Assembly: GCF_009883055.1 (NCBI RefSeq)
Contig: NZ_WWVR01000012.1
Coordinates: 16,652 to 80,651, forward strand
DNA length: 64,000 nt
Source of the DNA: Blautia sp. BIOML-A1
GTDB taxonomy: Bacteria > Bacillota > Clostridia > Lachnospirales > Lachnospiraceae
Direction: 5' to 3'
The notes under the pieces were generated by a model that did no database searches, had not been told where the DNA came from, and saw only the letters and a program-made list of their open reading frames with translations. Made by a program: the position numbers and the translations under genes. Shown here piece by piece: positions 18,877 to 26,745 of the stretch. The first letter of the stretch is position 1; each line of letters begins with the position of its first letter.

Positions 18877-21285
18877 TCATTCCTGGAAAAGAACCTCACA
18901 TTTCTGAATGATCTTTTGATTTCTTTTTTCGTAATCGACATGAAGAGGCTGTATTTCACCCGCAGCGTACATTTCCATGCCCTGAAGAATTCCTTCTTCA
19001 CTGTCAGGCAAAAGTGTACCGCCATATTCTTTGAGGAAGGATCTGGCTCCGTTGACATCGCAGGCTGCGACCGGAAGGCCGAGTACATCTGCCTCTGGAA
19101 CAACAAGTACTTGTCCTTCATAGAAGGAAGAGAGGATAAAAAAGTCACATCGACTCAGAACCGGCATCGGATTACTCATGGATTTCAGAAGTACGATATG
19201 TTTCCCGGAATCCAGACTTCTGGCAAGGCGGCGAAGACTTTCGTACAGATCACCCATTCCGCCGATGATGATCAGCCATGTCTTTGGATGAGTATGCCAG
19301 AACTGATCAAAAGCACGGATCAGTCTCTCCTGCCCCTTTTCGGGTGCGTATCGTCCGATATTGATGAATTTTGTATCGGAACAGTCCAGAATCTTCTGAA
19401 GCTTTCGAAGAGAAGCGTTGGATCTGGTTTCCGGATCAAAAGTCAGTGGAAGCTGTGCACGGGAACGGATATCCTCGATATCCATATAGTTTTCGATCAC
19501 CTGCACATTGTCTGTCCGGCCGCCGATACGCTCCACAGCAGGACGGATATCTTCGCCGACAGGAACAACATGGTCGTAGGTGGCATATGCATGCTTCAGA
19601 AGAGGCAGGCTTGGATTTCCCTTGGCCTGGATTTCCCGTTCCATATCATTATGGACCCAGATGGTTCTGATACAGGGGGCCTGCTCAAACAGTGCGATCA
19701 TATAGTTTTCGTAACCGTCGTAGTGAACGACCTGATCGAAGGCGGCTGATCTGAAATGTTTCTGCCATTCCCGGCGGTAGGCTTTCTGAAGACGCTTCTG
19801 TACGCCAAAGGAGGTAATTCCCCATTTGAGATACAGAATCTGGGCTATTCCGGTGAGAACATCGAGGTTCATTTCTGTGGCGAGAGGATAGTAGTGATAT
19901 CCTTCAGGCATTCCGTTCAGACGCTCCGGATGTTCCTTGAGAGATGGTGAACGGTAGGAAATATAATAATCACAGGCATCTGTATCGAGGTGCCGGAGCA
20001 TACTGAAATATGCAGTCGTGATTCCGTTGGGCTTGAGGCTTCCGGCATAGAGAAGAACTTTTTTCTTCGTCGTCACCGGCATCCTGTGTTCCTGACACAG
20101 ATATTTGCCGAGAAGTACATGGCGGCAGATATTTCGGGCTGCCTGCTGTCGATCAAAGCTACAGTACTTATCAAGGAATTCTCTGTCAGCACTGCCGCCC
20201 GGATTTCGAAGCTCCGCAAGGAGTGCCTCTGGTGTCTTGACGATCGGGAATGGATAAGAACGGATGTCTTCATACATTCCCCGGTGCCCCATATAGTCTT
20301 CCAGATCATAGGCAAAAAGAATGATCTTGCGGCCTGTATTTGCAAAATCGTACATGACACTGGAATAATCTGTGATCAGTACATCACAGGCATTCAGTAC
20401 ATCATAGGTATCAAGCTCTGATGGAAAAGGACGGATATGATGGTAACTGTCAAGGTCGAGCCCCTTCTGAACAAGAGGATGCAGCTTGAGCAGAAGAATC
20501 TGGTTATCCTGCATACCCTGATCCAGAACTTCAAGATAACGGCGTACCTGCTCAACATAAGTATCACCCTCCACATCATCAGTATGTCCGCGGAAGGTCG
20601 GCATATAAACACTGAGCTGGCAGTCCTGGTATCCGAGAGTTTCCTTAAGTAGTTTTCCATGCTCCTGATCAAAGAAAACAGAGTTTCGCGGATAGCCCTC
20701 ATGCAGAACAGTTCCCTGATAAAGTTCGGTCAGATTGAACGCTCCTGACATTTTTTCTTCCATATATAGATTAGGAAAAACAAGGTAGTCAGACATCAGG
20801 AGATTGCGCATGATATTTCCCATATCATAACGTTCTTCTTCATTGTCCTGCCCCATTCGTTTAAGCGGAGTCCCATGCCAGACATTCAGATAAATCTGTC
20901 CCTTTTTCTTAATATAGCGTCCGGGGAAGGTGGTATCGTTGATGAGATATCCGGCTTTTGCCAGATGATAGTAGTAATCCGGCGTACTCATATGGACGAT
21001 CTTGTCCACAGAAATATGATAGTGAGCGAGCTTCTTTTCAATCTGTTCCCTGGAATTCTTCTGAACAGCCAGGACTTTTTTGAATCTGCGGTATTCCGGA
21101 CGGGAAAGCTCTGTCAGAATGGCCAGAATATTGCTTTCCAGGGAAATTCCGCTTCTGGACGCAAGAAGAATCTCGCGTCGGTCGATTGGCACTTTTTCAT
21201 AAAAGGTGTTATAAAAAGGATACCAGGTGCCGCTTTTGAGTTTTCGTATCACTTTATTTTTGAATGAATTCGTTGAATTTGTCAT
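18877..21285 (-). CDS. CDP-glycerol glycerophosphotransferase fused to GT4 glycosyltransferase
   Basis: An 802-residue cytoplasmic two-domain protein. Residues about 100-370 match the Glyphos_transf (TagB/TagF) family, with NVWHGTPLKRMG and ITDYSSVMYDFA. Residues about 395-790 form a GT4 glycosyltransferase: KKVLLYAGSLKPNGIT, then FINIGRYAPEKGQERLIRAF, and SSFYEGQVLVVPEADVLGLPV, where the E-G-x-x-x-x-x-E nucleotide-sugar site is visible. It probably adds both glycerol phosphate and a sugar to a teichoic-acid-like surface polymer. No other teichoic acid gene lies nearby, so the acceptor is unknown. The ribosome site (AGGATG) is modest. Confidence 0.85.
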   Translation of the reverse strand: MTNSTNSFKNKVIRKLKSGTWYPFYNTFYEKVPIDRREILLASRSGISLESNILAILTELSRPEYRRFKKVLAVQKNSREQIEKKLAHYHISVDKIVHMSTPDYYYHLAKAGYLINDTTFPGRYIKKKGQIYLNVWHGTPLKRMGQDNEEERYDMGNIMRNLLMSDYLVFPNLYMEEKMSGAFNLTELYQGTVLHEGYPRNSVFFDQEHGKLLKETLGYQDCQLSVYMPTFRGHTDDVEGDTYVEQVRRYLEVLDQGMQDNQILLLKLHPLVQKGLDLDSYHHIRPFPSELDTYDVLNACDVLITDYSSVMYDFANTGRKIILFAYDLEDYMGHRGMYEDIRSYPFPIVKTPEALLAELRNPGGSADREFLDKYCSFDRQQAARNICRHVLLGKYLCQEHRMPVTTKKKVLLYAGSLKPNGITTAYFSMLRHLDTDACDYYISYRSPSLKEHPERLNGMPEGYHYYPLATEMNLDVLTGIAQILYLKWGITSFGVQKRLQKAYRREWQKHFRSAAFDQVVHYDGYENYMIALFEQAPCIRTIWVHNDMEREIQAKGNPSLPLLKHAYATYDHVVPVGEDIRPAVERIGGRTDNVQVIENYMDIEDIRSRAQLPLTFDPETRSNASLRKLQKILDCSDTKFINIGRYAPEKGQERLIRAFDQFWHTHPKTWLIIIGGMGDLYESLRRLARSLDSGKHIVLLKSMSNPMPVLSRCDFFILSSFYEGQVLVVPEADVLGLPVAACDVNGARSFLKEYGGTLLPDSEEGILQGMEMYAAGEIQPLHVDYEKRNQKIIQKCEVLFQE

Positions 21286-21492
21286 AATATCATCCTGTAG
21301 AAATTTTTTATAGCTTATATTCTAGCACAAATAAAGAATTCTGAACAGGGAGGGAATATTAACACGTTTATTCCATCTATTTTGTCGCAATTGTTTACAG
21401 AAACAGTATATAATATCGAAAAATCAGCTCAAAAATAGAAAAATCAGCGAAAAAAAGTATCAAAAAGACTCATAAATAAAGGAAAAGATAAT

Positions 21493-21520
21493 ATTTATGC
21501 TTAACATACAAAGCATAAAT
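21493..21520. promoter_or_regulatory. 10-bp inverted repeat, possible operator
   Basis: ATTTATGCTT (21493-21502) and its perfect complement (21511-21520) surround an 8-base loop. The palindrome lies 12 bases upstream of a strong plus-strand promoter and within the divergent intergenic region, with no T-run of its own. A regulator binding site is plausible. Confidence 0.4.
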
Positions 21521-21532
21521 CGCGAAATGTTA

Positions 21533-21561
21533 TTGCTTTTTTCATGGAATTATATTATAAT
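21533..21561 (+). promoter_or_regulatory. Sigma-A promoter of a candidate small RNA
   Basis: TTGCTT at 21533-21538 and TATAAT at 21556-21561 are separated by exactly 17 bases. No coding region follows within 230 bases, but a strong terminator lies about 108 bases after the predicted start. Confidence 0.6.
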
Positions 21562-21567
21562 CTTTCT

Positions 21568-21675
21568 TGTAAAAAGAATTTACCCTTCAAAAATTTTTTT
21601 TACATAACCCCTTATTTAATTATTTATACTCCCCTGGAAATCCCTGGCAGCTCCCCTGCCGGGGATTTCCTTTTT
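21568..21675 (+). ncRNA. Candidate small RNA (about 108 nt)
   Basis: The segment between the promoter at 21533 and the terminator hairpin at 21636-21675 has no reading frame with a ribosome site. The terminator is a two-part stem: GGAAATCCC pairs with GGGATTTCC and an inner GGCAG pairs with CTGCC, followed by TTTTT. Promoter plus discrete terminator in an intergenic region suggests an independent RNA. It matches no RNA family I can recognise, and it could be an attenuated leader for the small gene at 21800. Confidence 0.4.
21636..21675 (+). terminator. Intrinsic terminator of the candidate small RNA
   Basis: Stem 21636-21644 with 21662-21670 plus an inner 5-bp stem, followed by TTTTT at 21671-21675. 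The hairpin is GC-rich in an otherwise very AT-rich region. Confidence 0.8.
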
Positions 21676-21799
21676 CTTTATCAATGAAAATTTATAAATC
21701 CTGTATAATTTCTGTCGCAAAGAGAAATAATAGCTGATGTAATAAAAAAACGGCTGTCGAATCCGGCAGTCACAAGATTACACCAGGAGGAATATTAAA

Positions 21800-21988
21800 A
21801 TGGCAAAAAATTATGAAAATCAGAACAAAACAGGCAACTACAGTACTGACAAAACAACTTCCAGAAATGCGGTAGACAGCCAGAACTGCGGTAAAAACAG
21901 TTCTGCAAATTCTTCAAAAAACACATCCCGCAACAAAGCATCCAGTGCATACAACAGAGAACAGGACGATTACTCCGACAAAAAATAA
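21800..21988 (+). CDS. Small Asn/Ser/Lys-rich protein of unknown function
   Basis: A 62-residue hydrophilic, low-complexity protein with no hydrophobic segment, one Cys and many Asn, Ser, Lys and Thr residues. The gene has an excellent ribosome site (AGGAGG, 21785-21790), a TATAAT at 21704-21709 and its own terminator downstream, so it is very likely expressed. The composition resembles small spore-associated or intrinsically disordered proteins of Clostridia, but no family motif is visible and the role is unknown. Confidence 0.65.
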   Translation: MAKNYENQNKTGNYSTDKTTSRNAVDSQNCGKNSSANSSKNTSRNKASSAYNREQDDYSDKK

Positions 21989-22035
21989 TATAAAACAGAA
22001 TTTCAGGCAACTCTTTTCCCTTCTGAAAGCAGAAG

Positions 22036-22066
22036 ACAGGCTTCGCGAAACTGCGAAGCCTGTTTT
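22036..22066 (+). terminator. Terminator after the small protein gene
   Basis: A perfect 11-bp stem (ACAGGCTTCGC at 22036-22046 with 22053-22063) with a 6-base loop runs into TTTT. Confidence 0.85.
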
Positions 22067-22133
22067 CATATAAAACGCAGATGGTTGCAGGAACAGAATT
22101 CCTACATATGATAAAGAAAAAGGAAAGTTTGCC

Positions 22134-22442
22134 ATGTCGCCTATCAAAACCATTTCTGCAAAGATGCTCGATTATTTTGTCGGGCAGCCGGATGCGTGGA
22201 TCATAGATTTAAGAGAACACAGTGTTTATGAGCGAAGTCACATAAAGGGAGCAGTCAATGTACCATATGAGGAACTGGAAGGTGGATATGCATTTCCAAA
22301 GGATAAGTTCCTTGTTTTTTACTGCGACAGAGGAGGTGCAAGTATGGCAGCTGCCAGAGAGTTTGCCCGAAGAGGGTATAAAACAAGCTCTGTGACAGGC
22401 GGATTTGCAGCATACAGAGGAAGAAATATTGATGTTTCGTAA
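22134..22442 (+). CDS. Rhodanese-like domain protein
   Basis: A 102-residue single rhodanese domain. IIDLREHSVYERSHIKGAVNVPYEEL is the typical CH2A region and the active-site loop holds Cys in FYCDRGGAS. It may move sulfane sulfur, but no partner is encoded nearby. AAGGAAAG precedes the ATG, and a hairpin follows before the fructose operon. Confidence 0.88.
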   Translation: MSPIKTISAKMLDYFVGQPDAWIIDLREHSVYERSHIKGAVNVPYEELEGGYAFPKDKFLVFYCDRGGASMAAAREFARRGYKTSSVTGGFAAYRGRNIDVS

Positions 22443-22479
22443 CAATTCAGAATGTAGTATTCCGTAACTATTCCGTAAC

Positions 22480-22513
22480 CCTCTGACTGAATATGAACGG
22501 ATTCGGTCAGAGG
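22480..22513 (+). terminator. Hairpin after the rhodanese gene
   Basis: A 13-bp stem (CCTCTGACTGAAT at 22480-22492 with 22501-22513, one G-T pair). No T-run follows directly; a TTTTTT run occurs about 16 bases later. It probably ends the rhodanese transcript. Confidence 0.5.
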
Positions 22514-22553
22514 TGACTCGAAAACACGCTTTTTTGTGCAATATAAACCAAAA

Positions 22554-22611
22554 TCAATCAATAATTCTGTGAAATAGTTTGATTGACTTTGATTGATTCT
22601 GACGTTATACT
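22554..22611 (+). promoter_or_regulatory. Fructose operon promoter with FruR-type operator repeats
   Basis: TTGACT at 22583-22588 and TATACT at 22606-22611 are 17 bases apart. Two direct repeats TTTGATTGA (22578-22586 and 22588-22596) overlap the -35, one helical turn apart. An inverted copy (TCAATCAAT) lies at 22554-22562. These are well placed to be operators for the DeoR-type regulator encoded at the end of the operon (inference). Confidence 0.7.
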
Positions 22612-22651
22612 AAAGCCACAAATGAGAAAGAGGAACGGGAGGGAGCAGAGA

Positions 22652-23563
22652 ATGATCTGTACAGTAACTTTTAATCCGTCTCTGGACTATATCGTATCTG
22701 TGGAGGATTTTAAACTGGGTCTGACCAACAGGACAAGTTCAGAACTGATGCTTCCGGGCGGAAAGGGAATCAACGTTTCTACAGTCCTGATGAATCTTGG
22801 GATTGGAAATACCGCACTTGGATTTACAGCCGGCTTTGTGGGCGATGAGATTATCCGAAGATTACAGGAAATGGGAGTAAAGTCAGATTTCATTCAGATC
22901 GGAGACGGAGTTTCCAGAATCAATGTAAAGCTGAAATCCATTGACGGGACAGAGATCAACGGTGCAGGACCGGTGATCGGGAAAGAAAAAGTAGAACAAC
23001 TGATGGAGAAGCTGGATACACTGGGAGAGGGCGATGTGCTTTTCCTGGCGGGAAGTATTCCATCCTCCATGCCGGATGATATGTATGAACAGATTATGGC
23101 AAGACTGGACGGAAAGGGTGTAATGATCGTAGTAGATGCAACGAAAGATCTTCTGGTCAACGTCCTTAAGTATCATCCGTTTTTGGTAAAGCCAAACAAT
23201 CATGAGCTGGGCGAGATCTTCGGCGTAGAATTAAAGACAAGAGAAGATGTGATCCCGTACGGAAAGAAGCTTCAGGAAAAGGGTGCAAGAAATGTGCTGA
23301 TCTCCATGGCAGGAGAAGGAGCCGTCCTGGTTTCTGAAGATGGACAGGTGTTCGAGGAACCGGCTCCGAAGGGAACTCTGGTAAATGGAGTGGGTGCAGG
23401 AGATTCCATGGTAGCGGGTTTTGTAGCTGGCTGGATGGAGAAAAAGAACTATGAACATGCATTCCATATGGGAATTGCAGCAGGAAGTGCAAGTGCTTTT
23501 TCAGAGAATCTTGCGACAAGGAAAGAAATTGAAGAAGTTTACCGCCAGGTAACGCAAAGATAA
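22652..23563 (+). CDS. fruK: 1-phosphofructokinase
   Basis: A 303-residue PfkB-family kinase that phosphorylates fructose 1-phosphate to fructose 1,6-bisphosphate. The N-terminal ICTVTFNPSLDYIV, the glycine motif LPGGKGINVS and the C-terminal NGVGAGDSMVAGF, with the catalytic Asp, are clear. The open frame extends upstream to 22583, but that lies inside the promoter; GGGAGG before ATG 22652 decides the start. It begins the fru operon and is followed 15 bases later by fruA. Confidence 0.93.
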   Translation: MICTVTFNPSLDYIVSVEDFKLGLTNRTSSELMLPGGKGINVSTVLMNLGIGNTALGFTAGFVGDEIIRRLQEMGVKSDFIQIGDGVSRINVKLKSIDGTEINGAGPVIGKEKVEQLMEKLDTLGEGDVLFLAGSIPSSMPDDMYEQIMARLDGKGVMIVVDATKDLLVNVLKYHPFLVKPNNHELGEIFGVELKTREDVIPYGKKLQEKGARNVLISMAGEGAVLVSEDGQVFEEPAPKGTLVNGVGAGDSMVAGFVAGWMEKKNYEHAFHMGIAAGSASAFSENLATRKEIEEVYRQVTQR

Positions 23564-23578
23564 AAGGAGGAGAAAGGG

Positions 23579-25489
23579 ATGAGGATCACAGATCTGCTTG
23601 ACAGACGGAGCGTGTCATTGACTGCGGCTCCGAAAGGCAAATCGGAAGCTTTGGATATGGCTGTTGATCTCATGGTAAAGAGTGAGAAGATCAGCGACCG
23701 TGAAGCTTACCGCAAACAGGTATACTTACGTGAAGAAGAAAGCACTACAGGAATCGGAGAGGGAATTGCCATTCCTCATGGAAAATGTGATGCAGTTAAG
23801 AAACCGGGACTTGCTGCAATGGTCATCAAAAATGGTGTGGAATTTGAAGCACTGGATGATGAGCCGGTAACATTACTGTTTCTGATCGCAGCACCAAATA
23901 CAGAGGATAACATTCATCTGGATGTACTCAGTAAACTTTCGGTGATGCTGATGGATGAAGAATTTACAGAATCCCTCAGAAATGCTTCTTCCGTAGATGA
24001 GTTTATGGACATCATTGATAAGGCTGACAGTGAGAAGAAAGATATTGATGAGAGACTTGCAGATACAGGTTCGGCAGAGGGAACACAGGCAAAGATCCTT
24101 GCGGTTACTTCCTGTCCGACGGGTATCGCACATACCTATATGGCAGCAGAGGGAATCGAGAAAGCTGCCAAAGCAAAGAACTGTTTCGTCAAGATCGAGA
24201 CAAGAGGTTCCGGTGGAGCCAAGAATGTACTGACAGACAGTGAGATTGCAGAGGCAGACTGCATTATCGTAGCTGCAGATGCACAGGTGCCGATGGATCG
24301 TTTCGATGGAAAGAAAGTCATTGAATGCCAGGTATCTGACGGAATCAGCAAAGCAGATCAGCTGATCGAGAGAGCACTGAATGGTGATGCTCCAATCTAC
24401 CATGTATCAGCAGCTTCCTCATCTTCAGCGGCTGCAAAATCCGGCGGCAGTGCAGGACATAAGATTTATACGCAGCTGATGAATGGTGTATCTCATATGC
24501 TTCCACTGGTTGTCGGCGGTGGTATTCTGATTGCGATCGCCTTCCTGATCGATGGGCTGAGCATAGATCTTAATTCCCTTCCGGCAGATCAGAGAGCAAA
24601 CTTTGGTACGATCACACCGGCAGCAGCACTGCTTAAAGGAATCGGCGGCACCGCATTTGGCTTTATGCTTCCAATCCTGGCAGGATTTATTGCCATGGCA
24701 ATCGGTGACAGGCCGGCACTTGCACTTGGTCTGGTAGGTGGAATGATGGCAGCCAGCGGTAAATCAGGTTTCCTTGGTGCCCTGCTTGCAGGTTTTGCAG
24801 CAGGATATCTGATCCTCGCTCTTAGAAAAGTATGCGAAAAGCTTCCGGAAGCACTGGAAAAAATCGCTCCGGTTTTTATTTATCCGGTAGTGGGAATCCT
24901 GCTTATGGGCTTACTGATGACCTTCATTGTAGAGCCGATCATGGGCGGTATCAATACGGGGCTTAACAACGCCTTGACAGGTATGGGAAGTTCAAGTAAA
25001 GTAGTATTAGGTATTGTATTAGGCGGAATGATGGCAATTGATATGGGCGGCCCGTTCAACAAGGCAGCCTATGTATTTGGTACAGCCGCTATTGCAGCAG
25101 GCAACTATGATATTATGGCAGCAGTTATGATCGGCGGTATGACACCTCCGTGTGCGATCGCTCTTGCAACCCTGCTGTTTAAGGATAAGTTCACAAAAGA
25201 GGAGAGAGAGGCAGGTCCTACAAACTTTATCATGGGTCTTGCGTTTATCACGGAAGGTGCGATTCCGTTTGCAGCATCAGATCCTCTGCATGTACTTCCT
25301 TCCTGTATCATCGGATCAGCAGTGGCCGGTGCGATGTCCATGGCATTCAACTGTACTCTGATGGCACCTCACGGTGGAATCTTTGTATTCCCGGTAGTAG
25401 GAAATGCAGTTATGTATCTGGCAGCACTTGTTGTCGGAACCGTAGTTTCAGCAGTTTTACTTGGTATATTAAAGAAAAAAGTAGCATAA
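23579..25489 (+). CDS. fruA: PTS fructose transporter EIIABC
   Basis: A 636-residue fused permease. EIIA occupies residues 1-150 with the phospho-His67 in AIPHGKC. EIIB spans about 170-270 with the phospho-Cys179 in VTSCPTGIAHTYMAAEGI. A Ser/Ala-rich linker (about 276-292) leads to the polytopic EIIC domain (about 295-636) with MLPLVVGGGILIAIAFLID. Together they import fructose as fructose 1-phosphate, the FruK substrate. AGGAGG precedes the ATG. The order A-B-C is the standard Firmicutes form. Confidence 0.95.
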   Translation: MRITDLLDRRSVSLTAAPKGKSEALDMAVDLMVKSEKISDREAYRKQVYLREEESTTGIGEGIAIPHGKCDAVKKPGLAAMVIKNGVEFEALDDEPVTLLFLIAAPNTEDNIHLDVLSKLSVMLMDEEFTESLRNASSVDEFMDIIDKADSEKKDIDERLADTGSAEGTQAKILAVTSCPTGIAHTYMAAEGIEKAAKAKNCFVKIETRGSGGAKNVLTDSEIAEADCIIVAADAQVPMDRFDGKKVIECQVSDGISKADQLIERALNGDAPIYHVSAASSSSAAAKSGGSAGHKIYTQLMNGVSHMLPLVVGGGILIAIAFLIDGLSIDLNSLPADQRANFGTITPAAALLKGIGGTAFGFMLPILAGFIAMAIGDRPALALGLVGGMMAASGKSGFLGALLAGFAAGYLILALRKVCEKLPEALEKIAPVFIYPVVGILLMGLLMTFIVEPIMGGINTGLNNALTGMGSSSKVVLGIVLGGMMAIDMGGPFNKAAYVFGTAAIAAGNYDIMAAVMIGGMTPPCAIALATLLFKDKFTKEEREAGPTNFIMGLAFITEGAIPFAASDPLHVLPSCIIGSAVAGAMSMAFNCTLMAPHGGIFVFPVVGNAVMYLAALVVGTVVSAVLLGILKKKVA

Positions 25490-25549
25490 ATACTCTGTCG
25501 GTCATGACAGAAACGATATGATCAAAATAAAAAAATGGAGGATATAGAA

Positions 25550-25807
25550 ATGAAAGAATTTAAGTATGTAGTTACAGACAACGAAGGAATCCATGCTCGT
25601 CCGGCAGGAGAACTTGTAAAGCTTGTCAAAGGATTTGAATCTACTGTATCTATCGAAAAAGACGGCAAAAAAGTAGACTGCAGAAAACTCCTTGCACTGA
25701 TGGGACTTGGAGTTAAGAAAGGCCATGAAATTACCTTTACCTTTGAGGGAGCAGATGAAGAGGCTGCATATGAGGCAGTAAGCAAATTCATGCAGGAAAA
25801 TCTGTAA
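25550..25807 (+). CDS. HPr-family phosphocarrier lacking Ser46
   Basis: An 85-residue HPr. The active-site His15 is intact in GIHARPA, so it should accept phosphate from enzyme I and pass it to FruA. Aligning with B. subtilis HPr, the regulatory Ser46 position is Lys46 (DCRKLLALMGLG instead of the usual KSI-type sequence). It therefore should not be a target of HPr kinase nor a CcpA co-repressor. GGAGG at 25537 sets ATG 25550 rather than 25535. It is probably a fructose-dedicated carrier; a general ptsH would be elsewhere. Confidence 0.9.
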   Translation: MKEFKYVVTDNEGIHARPAGELVKLVKGFESTVSIEKDGKKVDCRKLLALMGLGVKKGHEITFTFEGADEEAAYEAVSKFMQENL

Positions 25808-25813
25808 TTACAG

Positions 25814-25859
25814 GTAACTATTCAAAAGGTAATATCCCGCGAGAGTACTGAACAGTTAC
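25814..25859 (+). mobile_element. 46-bp miniature insertion element, copy D
   Basis: The first 30 bases match the left end of the 142-bp element (GTAACTATTCA, then GGTAATATCCCGCGAG), and the last 17 match a TGAACAGTTAC end, so the centre is missing. The flanking 8-mers AATTACAG (25806-25813) and AATCACAG (25860-25867) match at seven of eight positions. The left duplication contains the last two bases of the HPr stop codon. Confidence 0.75.
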
Positions 25860-25889
25860 AATCACAGAAAGAATGAATATCAGACTTTT

Positions 25890-25922
25890 GAAACAGGAGA
25901 TGATGCAGTCATCTCCTGTTTC
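25890..25922 (+). terminator. Hairpin between HPr gene and fruR
   Basis: A perfect 14-bp stem (GAAACAGGAGATGA at 25890-25903 with 25909-25922) with a 5-base loop. The following sequence TGTTATAAT is only weakly T-rich; its TATAAT (25926-25931) may be the -10 of a separate fruR promoter. Confidence 0.65.
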
Positions 25923-25960
25923 TGTTATAATAAAAATACAAAAGTAATTGGGGGCAAACT

Positions 25961-26704
25961 ATGCTTACAGAACAAAGATATGAAATTATTCTGAAACTTC
26001 TGGAGGAAAAGAGGAGCATCACTGTCACAGAATTAAAAGATATCCTCGATACATCTGAGTCCACCGTGCGGAGAGACATCACAGCTCTTGACAAGGCCGG
26101 AAGACTGACCAAAGTATTTGGCGGGGCAGTAGTGCTGGAGCGCAAAGTAACGGCATATGAACCGACTGTAGCCCAGAAATCAGAACTGAACAAAAAGGAA
26201 AAAGAGAAAATCGCAGAATATGCGGCCAGCCTGATAAAGGCAGATGATTTTGTTTACCTGGATGCAGGAACGACTACAGGGCTGATTCTGGATTATCTGG
26301 AGGGAACCAAGGCTTCCTTTGTGACGAATGCGGTCTCTCATGCACAGAGACTGGCCAAGATGGGGATTCATGTTTTTCTGATCGGAGGAGAACTTAAGAG
26401 TTCCACAGAGGCGGTTGTCGGGAGTCAGGCCATCAAAATGCTTTCGATGTATCATTTTACCAAAGGATTTTTTGGAACGAACGGGATCACAAAGAGAGAA
26501 GGCTTTACCACACCGGATACAAATGAGGCACTTGTGAAGGAAAAGGCAGTCAGACAGTGCAGGGATGCGTATGTTCTTGCAGACTGCTCCAAGTTTGGAC
26601 AGGTCAGCTCGGTGACATTCGAAGAATTTGCACATATGCACATTCTGACAGAGAAGATTCCGGAAGAGTATCAGGAATGCGGAAATGTTTTGAAAGTGGA
26701 ATAA
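25961..26704 (+). CDS. fruR: DeoR-family repressor of the fructose operon
   Basis: A 247-residue DeoR/GlpR-type regulator. The N-terminal winged helix-turn-helix reads QRYEIILKLLEEKRSITVTELKDIL then STVRRDITAL. The C-terminal DeoRC sugar-phosphate sensor shows DAGTTTGLILDYL and FGTNGI. It lies at the end of the fru operon, so it most likely represses it in the absence of fructose 1-phosphate, through the TTTGATTGA repeats near 22580 (inference). GGGGGC serves as ribosome site. Confidence 0.85.
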   Translation: MLTEQRYEIILKLLEEKRSITVTELKDILDTSESTVRRDITALDKAGRLTKVFGGAVVLERKVTAYEPTVAQKSELNKKEKEKIAEYAASLIKADDFVYLDAGTTTGLILDYLEGTKASFVTNAVSHAQRLAKMGIHVFLIGGELKSSTEAVVGSQAIKMLSMYHFTKGFFGTNGITKREGFTTPDTNEALVKEKAVRQCRDAYVLADCSKFGQVSSVTFEEFAHMHILTEKIPEEYQECGNVLKVE

Positions 26705-26745
26705 AAGAATGATATACTGAAAAAAAATGGATAGGAGAAATTATT

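Noticed and set aside
18829..19749. Long open frame opposite the CDP-glycerol/GT4 gene
   Set aside because: Antisense shadow without ribosome site or motifs.
22441..22480. Cluster of GTAAC motifs after the rhodanese gene that resembles miniature-element ends
   Set aside because: The motifs are in direct, not inverted, orientation and no 8-bp duplication frames them, so I do not count it as a copy.
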